DNA of 12,929 bases from NCBI GenBank assembly GCA_035632955.1, contig DASQFU010000065.1, forward strand, positions 1 through 12,929, read 5' to 3'. How positions within the stretch are numbered: the first letter of the stretch is position 1; every line of letters begins with the position of its first letter. The notes beneath the pieces are model-generated. The model made no database searches, had not been told where the DNA came from, and saw only the letters and a list, made by a program, of their open reading frames with translations. Of this stretch, positions 1 to 6,099 are shown piece after piece. A program made the position numbers and the translations under genes. The stretch is from DASQFU01 sp035632955. GTDB taxonomy: Bacteria; Eisenbacteria; RBG-16-71-46.

Positions 1-193
1 GGGTCTTGAGCACCGAGCGAATCTCGCCGTCCCCGAGGTGTCGATTTCCCTCGATCTGCACTTCGGCCACGGTGTTCAGTTCGCCCAGCAACTCTTCCTG
101 GGCGTGTGACGTTCGCGGGATCAGTGCGCACGCCGCCAGCATCAGGCAGGCGAACGCGAGACGACTCGTGACCCTAGGGTGGGCCGGGCTCAA
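1..193 (-). CDS. bamA: BamA outer-membrane protein assembly factor, N-terminal fragment (64 codons, runs off the window)
   Basis: BamA inserts beta-barrel proteins into the outer membrane through periplasmic POTRA domains and a C-terminal barrel. Only 64 codons are visible. They encode a signal peptide (basic stretch to Arg11, hydrophobic core about residues 12-25, possible signal peptidase I site after Ser-His-Ala, residues 29-31) followed by the start of a POTRA-like strand-helix unit containing VAEVQIEGNRHLGDGEI (about 42-58), which matches the usual 'V..I.I.GN..v....I' opening. I chose the TTG at 191-193 because a perfect AGGAGG lies 6 nt upstream. This start overlaps the end of rseP by 20 nt. 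The rseP-bamA order is the usual one in proteobacteria and strengthens the call. A LAAC lipobox-like tetrad (residues 19-22) inside the hydrophobic core is odd for BamA. A TamA-like or other POTRA protein cannot be excluded from this fragment. Confidence 0.8.
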   Translation of the reverse strand, partial: MSPAHPRVTSRLAFACLMLAACALIPRTSHAQEELLGELNTVAEVQIEGNRHLGDGEIRSVLKT

Positions 194-1544
194 CCGGGCC
201 CTCCTGGGGAGCCTTGTCGAGCGCACGCTGCCTCTGCACCAGCCGCAGAGGGTCATTCGCCAGGATCAGAATGAACAGCGTGCCGACCACGACCAAGCCG
301 GCCTTTTGAAACCGCATGTAGGCACGCGCAGAGATCGCTTGGCCGCGCACTCCCTGGAACAGCGCGAGCACGATGTGTCCGCCGTCCAACACGGGAATGG
401 GGAGCAGATTGAACGCCATGATAGCGACATTGATCATCGCCAGGAACTGCAGATACGCGTCGGCGCCGCGCCGCGCTTGCTCGCTGGCCGCCTGGGCGAT
501 GAACAACGGCCCGCCGAGATACTCGCGGTAGTATAGCGGCCGGCTGATCGTGAGCCACATGCCGCCGTACACGTTCGCGATCAACGCGCCGGTTGCGCGG
601 AAGCCGAGCTCCAGGGATTCGACCAGTCCGTGACGTTGCACGTAGACGCCCTGGCGCGGCGCCTCGATGCCGATCTGCGCACGCCGCCCCCCCCGCCGGC
701 CTTCGGGGTTGATCGGCGTCACGGTGAGATCGAACGAGCGGCGGCCGCGCTCGACCGTCAGCTTCACCGGTCGATCGACGTTGCCTTCCAGCGCCACCGG
801 CAGCTCGTCCCACACCCGAATCGGCTGACCATTGACGGCGAGGATGCGATCGCCTTCCTTGATGCCGGCCTTGTACGCCGGCATTCCCGTCAGCACGCCG
901 CCGACGACCGCCGGATCGGGCGGCCGGCGCAAGCTCGAGAGCACGGGCTCTCGCGCCGCGGGCAGCAGCGGGATCGCGAACGTGGAGTCACCGCGCCGCA
1001 CGCCGAGATCGATCGTCCGGTCGGGCGGCTGGTCGGACGCGGTAATGAAGATCGACACCCATGAGCCCACCGGCTTGCCGGCGACGTTTTCGATCCGATC
1101 GCCGGGCCTGAGCCCGACGCTCGCGGCCAGGCTGGTGTCGGCCACCGGGCCGAGCAGGTTCGGATAGTCGGGATACTGCACGCCGAGCAGACCGATCAGG
1201 ACCATCACCAGGAAGGCCGTGATCAGGTTCGCGCCCGGACCACCGGCCAGGATCGCGATCCGCCCGTACCAGGGATGCGAAAGAAACTCGTTGCGCTCTT
1301 CCGGCATGCTGCCGTCTTCGCCCGGGCTGTCGCCGGCCATCTGAACGTAGCCACCGAGGGGGATCCAGGCGATCCGGTACTCGGTTTCCCCGCGCGTGAC
1401 CTTGAAGATCGCGGGACCGAAGCCGAGAGAGAAGCGCAGGACGCGCACGCCCCGCCACTTGGCGACCAGGAAATGGCCGAGCTCGTGGACGAAAATCACG
1501 ATCCCGAGCAGGACCACGCCCGGCAGAAGGAAGCTCAGCAGCAC
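174..1544 (-). CDS. rseP: RseP site-2 intramembrane zinc metalloprotease
   Basis: RseP is an inner-membrane protease that cleaves anti-sigma factors (RseA in E. coli) and leftover signal peptides within the membrane. The 456-aa product has an N-terminal membrane segment holding the zinc motif HELGH (residues 20-24). A GGPGANLITA stretch follows in the next hydrophobic segment (about 101-110), then two PDZ domains (about 131-200 and 215-280) and a C-terminal membrane segment with NLLPIPVLDGGH (379-390), whose Asp is the third zinc ligand in the family. Size and order match E. coli RseP. A longer reading from TTG at 1550 is possible, but the AAGGAG at 1551-1556 abuts that TTG and sits 6 nt from the GTG at 1544, so the GTG is preferred. 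It lies downstream of the LPS block after a 97-nt spacer and upstream of bamA. The Pro/Glu-rich tail is of unknown role. Confidence 0.95.
   Translation of the reverse strand: MLLSFLLPGVVLLGIVIFVHELGHFLVAKWRGVRVLRFSLGFGPAIFKVTRGETEYRIAWIPLGGYVQMAGDSPGEDGSMPEERNEFLSHPWYGRIAILAGGPGANLITAFLVMVLIGLLGVQYPDYPNLLGPVADTSLAASVGLRPGDRIENVAGKPVGSWVSIFITASDQPPDRTIDLGVRRGDSTFAIPLLPAAREPVLSSLRRPPDPAVVGGVLTGMPAYKAGIKEGDRILAVNGQPIRVWDELPVALEGNVDRPVKLTVERGRRSFDLTVTPINPEGRRGGRRAQIGIEAPRQGVYVQRHGLVESLELGFRATGALIANVYGGMWLTISRPLYYREYLGGPLFIAQAASEQARRGADAYLQFLAMINVAIMAFNLLPIPVLDGGHIVLALFQGVRGQAISARAYMRFQKAGLVVVGTLFILILANDPLRLVQRQRALDKAPQEGPVEPGPP
200..205 (-). promoter_or_regulatory. Shine-Dalgarno site for bamA
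   Basis: Read on the minus strand this is AGGAGG, followed by GCCCGG and then the TTG at 193-191. The 6-nt spacing is ideal. The site lies within the last codons of rseP and decides the bamA start in favour of TTG over the internal ATG at codon 18, which would cut the signal peptide in half. Confidence 0.75.
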
Positions 1545-1550
1545 AGGCAA

Positions 1551-1556
1551 CTCCTT
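1551..1556 (-). promoter_or_regulatory. Shine-Dalgarno site for rseP
   Basis: AAGGAG on the minus strand. It touches the TTG at 1550-1548 (zero spacing) but is 6 nt from the GTG at 1544-1542, so translation most likely starts at the GTG, giving an N-terminus beginning LLSF after the initiator. Confidence 0.7.
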
Positions 1557-1576
1557 AGAAGATCAAGCACTTGCGA

Positions 1577-1606
1577 AACCTATCGCGGGTCGGCGGAGGG
1601 CGTCAA
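1577..1606 (-). promoter_or_regulatory. Candidate sigma-70-like promoter for rseP-bamA
   Basis: On the minus strand TTGACG (1606-1601) is followed after 18 nt by TAGGTT (1582-1577). The -35 matches TTGACA in five of six bases. The -10 keeps the three most important positions (first T, second A, last T). A transcript starting near 1570 would have a short leader carrying the AAGGAG site of rseP. The spacing is one base longer than ideal and the motif is short, so this is a candidate only. It fits the 97-nt gap, which is the only spacer longer than 4 nt between uppS and bamA. Confidence 0.35.
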
Positions 1607-1628
1607 GCGCGACGCGGTCGGCGCCCTC
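1596..1628 (-). repeat. Inverted repeat in the GT4-rseP spacer
   Basis: GAGGGCG (1596-1602) pairs with CGCCCTC (1622-1628), a perfect 7-bp stem. Inside it CGAC (1610-1613) pairs with GTCG (1617-1620) around a 3-base loop. On the minus strand the repeat begins 19 nt past the stop codon of the upstream glycosyltransferase. No T-run follows it, so it is not a typical intrinsic terminator. One arm reaches into the -35 hexamer of the candidate rseP promoter, so it may end or slow upstream transcription, protect the mRNA 3' end, or be a protein site. Confidence 0.45.
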
Positions 1629-1647
1629 AACCACGGTATTGACGCGC

Positions 1648-2757
1648 TCAGCGCTCCGCAGGTTCCGTGCCCGTCCATTGAACCACTCCCAAAGCCCGCT
1701 GATATTCAGCGCGCGTCAACTCCACGGTTCGCTCGATGCGGAACGCCTGCACTGCGTCGCGGGCCCGCGCGGCCCAGCCGGCGCGTCGCGAGGGATCCTC
1801 GAGTGCTTCCACCAGGGCTTCGGCCAGCGCGTGTGGTTGCCGGGCCGGCACCAGGCGGCCGGTGACGCCGTCCCTCACCACGTCGGGCACGCCGCCGACC
1901 GCGGTCGCAACGATCGCCACGCCGAGCGCCTGCGCGTCGAGCAGCGACGTGCACAATCCTTCGAGATACGACGCGAGCGCAAACACGGTGAACTGCCGCA
2001 GCATCGCGTGCGCGTCGGCGCGGAACCCGAGCAGATGCACCCGGGACTCGAGCCCGAGGGCCGCGCGCGCCCGTTCGAGTGCCAGCCGGCATTCCCCTTC
2101 TCCGACCCAGACGAACTGGACGTCCGGCACGCGGCGGATCACTTCCGGTACTGCGGCCAGGAGGTTCGCGTGATCCTTGTGGGGCGCGAGTGCGGCGACC
2201 GTGCCGACGATCGGCGCATGCTCCGGCGCCCCGATCAACGCGCGCAGGTCCTGGCCCAATGGCGGATCCGGCAGCTCGATGCCGCTCGGCACCAACGCGA
2301 GCCGGGACTCGGGCACACCGGCCGCGCGCATGACGGCGAGGACGCCGCGGCTGATGCACAGGTAGCGATCGACCGGCATCCGGTACTTGAGCGCGCTGAA
2401 CGGATGCCGGGCGACGGCGAAATCGACACGGCGCGACACCAAGACGGCCGGTACCTTCGCGAGTCGCGCCGCCGGAACCCCGACCGCATGCGCGTGCGCG
2501 CTGTGGCAATGCGCGACGTCGACGTCCGCGGCCGCGAGCCGGCGTGCCGCGCGCCACACCGCGCCGAGGTCCAACTCGCCGCGCGGGCGCCAGCGTTCGG
2601 TCGCGAACCCTTCCGCACGCGCGCGTTCCAGCAGCGGACCTTCGGGCGCCAACAGCAGGTTGTGGTCGCCGTGCGCGCGCAGCCCGCGCATCAGGAACAG
2701 CACCTGCGCCTGGCCTCCGCGCCAGGTCCTGCCGGTGTCCAAATGGGCGACCTTCAT
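1648..2757 (-). CDS. GT4-family (GT-B fold) glycosyltransferase, probable LPS-core enzyme
   Basis: A retaining glycosyltransferase of the GT4 type that moves a sugar from a nucleotide donor. The protein has 369 aa, the usual size. The N-terminal Rossmann half starts MKVAHLDTGRTWRGGQ with the Gly-Gly acceptor-side loop. The C-terminal donor half has a likely phosphate-binding Lys194 (APHKDH), and the E-x7-acid motif reads E266 to D274 in LEGLCTSLLDAQ. An Asp at the second position is common in the subfamily with 'EGLGTSLLDA'. No membrane segment or signal peptide is visible, so it probably works on the cytoplasmic face of the inner membrane. Its ATG overlaps the stop of the upstream GT4 as ATGA, and a GAGGG lies 6 nt upstream. 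It is the last gene of the LPS block. Donor sugar and acceptor cannot be told from sequence. Confidence 0.85.
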   Translation of the reverse strand: MKVAHLDTGRTWRGGQAQVLFLMRGLRAHGDHNLLLAPEGPLLERARAEGFATERWRPRGELDLGAVWRAARRLAAADVDVAHCHSAHAHAVGVPAARLAKVPAVLVSRRVDFAVARHPFSALKYRMPVDRYLCISRGVLAVMRAAGVPESRLALVPSGIELPDPPLGQDLRALIGAPEHAPIVGTVAALAPHKDHANLLAAVPEVIRRVPDVQFVWVGEGECRLALERARAALGLESRVHLLGFRADAHAMLRQFTVFALASYLEGLCTSLLDAQALGVAIVATAVGGVPDVVRDGVTGRLVPARQPHALAEALVEALEDPSRRAGWAARARDAVQAFRIERTVELTRAEYQRALGVVQWTGTEPAER

Positions 2758-3818
2758 GGGTTTCCCTCGAGTGCGGCGAGCAGTGTGCGCCCGATCTGTT
2801 CGACGGTCGCGACCTCGAGCGCGTGCTCGCGTCCCTGGCGCCCGAGTCGCGCGCGCGCGTCCGGATCGCGGATCAGTTCCGCGAGCGCGTCTGCGAGCAG
2901 CTCGGGCTCCCCGCGCGGCACCGTTCGCAGGTGCACGCCCGGCGTGAACACCTCTCGAACGCCAGGGCCATCGCCGGTGACGACCGCGCGCCCGGCCGCG
3001 ACGCCTTGATAGACCTTGTGCGGGATCACCCGGCCGGCCTTCGCGCCCGGGCCGAATGCGCCAAGCACGACGTGAGCCTGCGCGAGCGCCAACGGCAGGT
3101 CCGTGTATTCGAGCGCGCCGGGAAACGCGACGCGCTCGAGGCCGAGATCCTGCGCGCGCCGGGTCGCGGCGGCGAACCCCATGCCTTTGCCGACCAGCTC
3201 GCAACGAAAGTCCGGCAGCCCGCTGCGGCGCTCGAGCGACGCCAGGGCGTCGAGCACGATCGGCACTCCGTGCAGCGGCAGAAAGCCGCCGACGTAGATG
3301 AGACGCACGGGCTCCTGCGGTATCGGCGCGGGCACGGCGAAGAACGCGTCCTCGGCGCCGACCAGCACGCGCCGCAGCCGCTCGCGGCGGACGCCGAGCG
3401 ACTCGAACAGTTCGCCGTGCGCCCAGGTGTCGCACAGCACTTGCTCCGGAAGCGTCAGCGCCCAGCGATCGAGCATGCGATTCCAGCGCGCCTGCGGGGA
3501 GCCCTGCGCGTGACGGGCCCAGTCCATCACCAGCGTGTCGTGGCGCGAGATCAGCGGGTCGAACACCAGCCGCCGGCTGCCCCGCAGCAGGTGCGCGAGC
3601 GGCACGTCCTTGTGGCGAAACTCGGGCACCAGCAACACGTCCGACTCCCACGCGGCGCGCGGAAACGCGGCGAGCAAGGCGGGGAAACGCCGGAACGCCC
3701 GATGCTCCGCGACGCGGCACTCGCGCACGTCCGCGCCCGCCCGTTTCAGCCCCTCGCGCAGGATCCGGTTGCGCGGGTACGCCGGGTCGTAGGCGCCGAA
3801 GAAGCACACGCGGATCAC
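2754..3818 (-). CDS. GT4-like (GT-B fold) glycosyltransferase with an atypical catalytic motif
   Basis: A 354-aa protein of the GT-B type. The N-terminal half begins VIRVCFFGAYDPAYPRNRIL, an opening typical of a GT4 subgroup. The C-terminal half starts at about 171 (VRLIYVGGFLPLHG) and contains KAGRVIPHKVYQGVAAG (260-276). In related enzymes this segment normally reads '..RVIPNKVFEALAMG', with Glu as the second acid of the E-x7-E motif. Here that residue is Gln271 (codon CAA), so the enzyme may use another residue, have altered chemistry, or be less active. The GTG start forms GTGA with the stop of the GT2 gene and has GGAG 8 nt upstream. Its neighbours point to LPS-core or surface-glycan extension. 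Substrate unknown. Confidence 0.8.
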   Translation of the reverse strand: MIRVCFFGAYDPAYPRNRILREGLKRAGADVRECRVAEHRAFRRFPALLAAFPRAAWESDVLLVPEFRHKDVPLAHLLRGSRRLVFDPLISRHDTLVMDWARHAQGSPQARWNRMLDRWALTLPEQVLCDTWAHGELFESLGVRRERLRRVLVGAEDAFFAVPAPIPQEPVRLIYVGGFLPLHGVPIVLDALASLERRSGLPDFRCELVGKGMGFAAATRRAQDLGLERVAFPGALEYTDLPLALAQAHVVLGAFGPGAKAGRVIPHKVYQGVAAGRAVVTGDGPGVREVFTPGVHLRTVPRGEPELLADALAELIRDPDARARLGRQGREHALEVATVEQIGRTLLAALEGNP

Positions 3819-4600
3819 CCCGGCGGCTCCGCCCGCCCCGGCGTCGCACGTGGATGCGCCCACAGCTCGGCGTACTTGAGCAGCACCTGCGCGGCGGCGA
3901 GCGCGCACAGCACCAGACCGTGCGCGCCATCCAGGAACCCGCCCTGAAGGAGGTACATCCGGATGAACCGCAGCGGCGGCCGCAACAGCACGTCGAGCGG
4001 ACCCGCGCGCCGTCCGGCGCGCCGCGAGCGCTCCGCGCCTGCGGCCGCGTAGCGAACCAGCTTGTCGCGACAGTCCTGCCAGCGCTCGTAGCTGTGGTGC
4101 TCGATCACGCCCGGCAGCTCCGCGATCCGCCCATCGACGATCACGCGCTCGTGAACCGGAGCGTCGTCGAAGCGGGCGGCATCGCGTCGGAACAGCCGCA
4201 GCAAACGCTCGCCCTGCCACCCGCAATAGCGGATGCGCCGGCCGAGAAACCACGTCCTCCGCTCGAGCCGATAGCCGGCGGCGTCGCCCGGGTCGCTGAC
4301 GGCGCCGCGCACGGCGTCCAGCGCGCTCCGTTCCAGCCGCTCGTCGGCATCCAGCCACAGCACCCATGGCTCGCGGCATTGGGCGAGCCCGAACTGGCGC
4401 TGCGGGCCGAACCCCTCCCACGTCCGCTCGACGACGCGCGCGGCGTGACGCGCGGCGACCTGGCGCGTTCCGTCCCGGGTGCGCGCATCCACGACCACGA
4501 CCACGTCGCGCGCGAACCCGAGCTCGGGCAGAAGCGCCGCCAGCCGGCGCTCCTCGTCAGCCGCGAGCAGCAGGATCGACAGTGGCAGTCGATCGTCCAT
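3815..4600 (-). CDS. GT2-family glycosyltransferase, WaaE/KdtX-like
   Basis: Inverting GT-A enzyme related to WaaE/KdtX, which in enterobacteria adds glucose to heptose I of the LPS inner core. The product has 261 aa, the usual family length. It has the first beta strand LPLSILLLA (5-13), a VVVVDARTRDGT segment (34-45) where the family usually has 'VVDSGSTDGT', WEGFGPQRQFGL (61-72), the metal-binding LDADE (83-87) and a C-terminal RFIRMYLLQGGFLDG (about 213-227) with a following hydrophobic helix and LLKYAELW, all typical of WaaE-like proteins. The ATG at 4600 overlaps the GT9 gene by 44 nt but is supported by GGAG 5 nt upstream and by the short N-terminus before strand 1. The exact sugar is not known. 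Confidence 0.87.
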   Translation of the reverse strand: MDDRLPLSILLLAADEERRLAALLPELGFARDVVVVVDARTRDGTRQVAARHAARVVERTWEGFGPQRQFGLAQCREPWVLWLDADERLERSALDAVRGAVSDPGDAAGYRLERRTWFLGRRIRYCGWQGERLLRLFRRDAARFDDAPVHERVIVDGRIAELPGVIEHHSYERWQDCRDKLVRYAAAGAERSRRAGRRAGPLDVLLRPPLRFIRMYLLQGGFLDGAHGLVLCALAAAQVLLKYAELWAHPRATPGRAEPPG

Positions 4601-5600
4601 GACGCTCCAGATGCGCGAGCACCTGCGTCGCCGCCGTTTGCGGGGCGAGGCCGGGCAGACAGTTCCAGTGCGGGCAGCTCGTCCGATCGCAGGCGCGACA
4701 CGGCAACGAGGTCTGCCAGTAACCGTGCCTGGGATCGGGCGGCGTCCATGAATCGGGATGCGTCGGCCCGAACCAGGTGAAGGTCGGGATCCCGAGCGCG
4801 ACCGCGAGATGGCGGGCGCCGCTCTCGGTGCCGATCACGGCGCGCAGGCGGCCGACGGCTCCCGCCAGCGCCGCGACGTCTCCCGGCGGCAGCAGCGAAA
4901 GCCCCGGGACCAGTCGCCGCATCCCTTCGGTGACCCGCGCTTCGCCCGGCCCGGTGATCAGCAACACCGGGCTGCCGCTCGCGAGCAGATCGCGCGCGAG
5001 CAGCGCGGCGTGGCTCAGCGGCCACGTCTTGGTCGCCCACGAGCCTGCCGCCACCAAGCCAATCGTGCGCTCGGGCTCGGGTACGCCCGCCCGGTCCAGC
5101 AACCGCGCGCCCGCGGCCCGCGCCGGCTCGCCGAGGTGGAGATGCGGGCCGAGATCGTCCGGCTCGCCGCCGGCCGCGCGTGCGAGACGCAGGTGGATAT
5201 CGGCCGCGTATTCGCGCCGCCCGGGCGCGAGCACGATCTGGCGCTCGACGCGGACATGGTACGCGGAGCCCCGGCCACGCAGCGCGAACCCGACGCGACG
5301 CGCCGCACCCGAGGCCGCGGTCAGGAAGGCGCTGCGAGGGTTGCCGAAGAAATCCACCGCCACAGGGTAGCGCCGGCGGCGCAGGGCGAGCGCCAGACGG
5401 GCGGTCGCGAGATGGGTGCGACCCAGTCGCCACACGCGATCCACTTCGGGGGCTCCTTCGAACAGTGGCGCGTAGCGCGATTCCGTCACCAGCTCGAGGG
5501 ACGCGCCCGGATGGCCGCGCCGCAGCGCCCGCAGCGCGGGCGTCAGCACCACCAGGTCACCGAGAGCCCGCGAGCGGATCGCCAGCACGGCGTCAGCCAT
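4557..5600 (-). CDS. GT9 LPS heptosyltransferase (WaaC/WaaF family)
   Basis: Transfers L-glycero-D-manno-heptose from ADP-heptose to the LPS inner core in the cytoplasm. The 347-aa length fits. IRSRALGDLVVLTPALRAL (8-26) contains the Gly-Asp whose Asp (here Asp15) corresponds to the proposed catalytic base of WaaC. AAGSWATKTWP (184-194) is the donor-side loop with the conserved Lys and Trp-Pro. GTESGARHLAVALGIPTFTWFGPT (257-280, in part) is the 'DSG..HLA.ALG.P...LFGPT' signature, with Glu in place of the usual Asp. Four cysteines (301, 304, 309, 314) form the cluster often seen near the C-terminus of WaaF/OpsX-like members. The ATG overlaps the hldC stop by 8 nt. Placement after hldA and hldC, which make its donor, supports the assignment. 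WaaC and WaaF cannot be told apart here. Confidence 0.9.
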   Translation of the reverse strand: MADAVLAIRSRALGDLVVLTPALRALRRGHPGASLELVTESRYAPLFEGAPEVDRVWRLGRTHLATARLALALRRRRYPVAVDFFGNPRSAFLTAASGAARRVGFALRGRGSAYHVRVERQIVLAPGRREYAADIHLRLARAAGGEPDDLGPHLHLGEPARAAGARLLDRAGVPEPERTIGLVAAGSWATKTWPLSHAALLARDLLASGSPVLLITGPGEARVTEGMRRLVPGLSLLPPGDVAALAGAVGRLRAVIGTESGARHLAVALGIPTFTWFGPTHPDSWTPPDPRHGYWQTSLPCRACDRTSCPHWNCLPGLAPQTAATQVLAHLERHGRSTATVDPAARG

Positions 5601-6099
5601 CGTTCGCGTCCAGCGCGGCGCGGATCCGCGCCACGACGTCGCTGCTGGCATGGCGCTTCGGGTCGCCGGTCACGGCGACCTCGCCACCCAGCGCCTGCAT
5701 GGTCGCGCGCTCGGGCACGGTATCGGGCCGGTAGTCCGTGCCCTTGGCGTGGACCGCGGGTCGCAGCTCGCGCAGCAATCCGTCCACCGTCGGCTCGCCG
5801 AACACGATCACCCGATCGACGGCGCGCAACGCGGCGACCAGCAGGGCACGATCCCCGGCCGCCATCACCGGGCGTCCCGGTCCCTTGAGCGCCGCCGCCG
5901 AGGCGTCGTCGTTGACGGCCACGACCAAACGATCACCCAGCGCCCGCGCGCCTTCGAGGTAGCGAGCGTGTCCGACGTGCAGGAGATCGAACACACCGTT
6001 CGCCATCACCACGCGCTCGCCCGCGGTCCGCCACGCCGCAACGCGCGCGACCGCCTCCGCCCGCGAGCACTGTTTGTCCTGCGCGCGTGGCGGGCTCAT
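5593..6099 (-). CDS. hldC: HldC, D-glycero-beta-D-manno-heptose 1-phosphate adenylyltransferase
   Basis: Adds AMP to heptose 1-phosphate to give ADP-heptose, a late step in making the LPS core sugar. The 168-aa product is the stand-alone form of the C-terminal half of bifunctional HldE. It shows the nucleotidyltransferase opening VVMANGVFDLLHVGHARYL (30-48) with HxGH at 41-44, then VVAVNDDASAAALKGPGRPV, and KGTDYRPDTVPE (119-130), where E. coli HldE has KGGDY. The C-terminus ASSDVVARI corresponds to the 'STS..I..I' signature. The ATG overlaps the hldA stop as ATGA, keeping the kinase-then-transferase order of fused HldE. The epimerase HldD and phosphatase GmhB needed for the pathway are not in the window. 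Confidence 0.93.
   Translation of the reverse strand: MSPPRAQDKQCSRAEAVARVAAWRTAGERVVMANGVFDLLHVGHARYLEGARALGDRLVVAVNDDASAAALKGPGRPVMAAGDRALLVAALRAVDRVIVFGEPTVDGLLRELRPAVHAKGTDYRPDTVPERATMQALGGEVAVTGDPKRHASSDVVARIRAALDANDG

Noticed and set aside
1648..3930. A single 760-codon minus-strand protein covering both GT4 genes
   Set aside because: The upstream half is an out-of-frame reading of the first GT4. The real second GT4 starts at the ATG at 2757, which overlaps the previous stop.
1396..3947. Long plus-strand open frames (1396-3009 and 2544-3947)
   Set aside because: They are Arg/Ala/His-rich translations antisense to clear glycosyltransferase genes, with no recognisable domain. Such frames arise readily opposite high-GC coding sequence.
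1648..5600. The glycosyltransferase genes as a recently acquired foreign island
   Set aside because: Their GC-rich codon use looks the same by eye as dxr and cdsA, they overlap their neighbours tightly, and there is no mobility gene or repeat at the edges.
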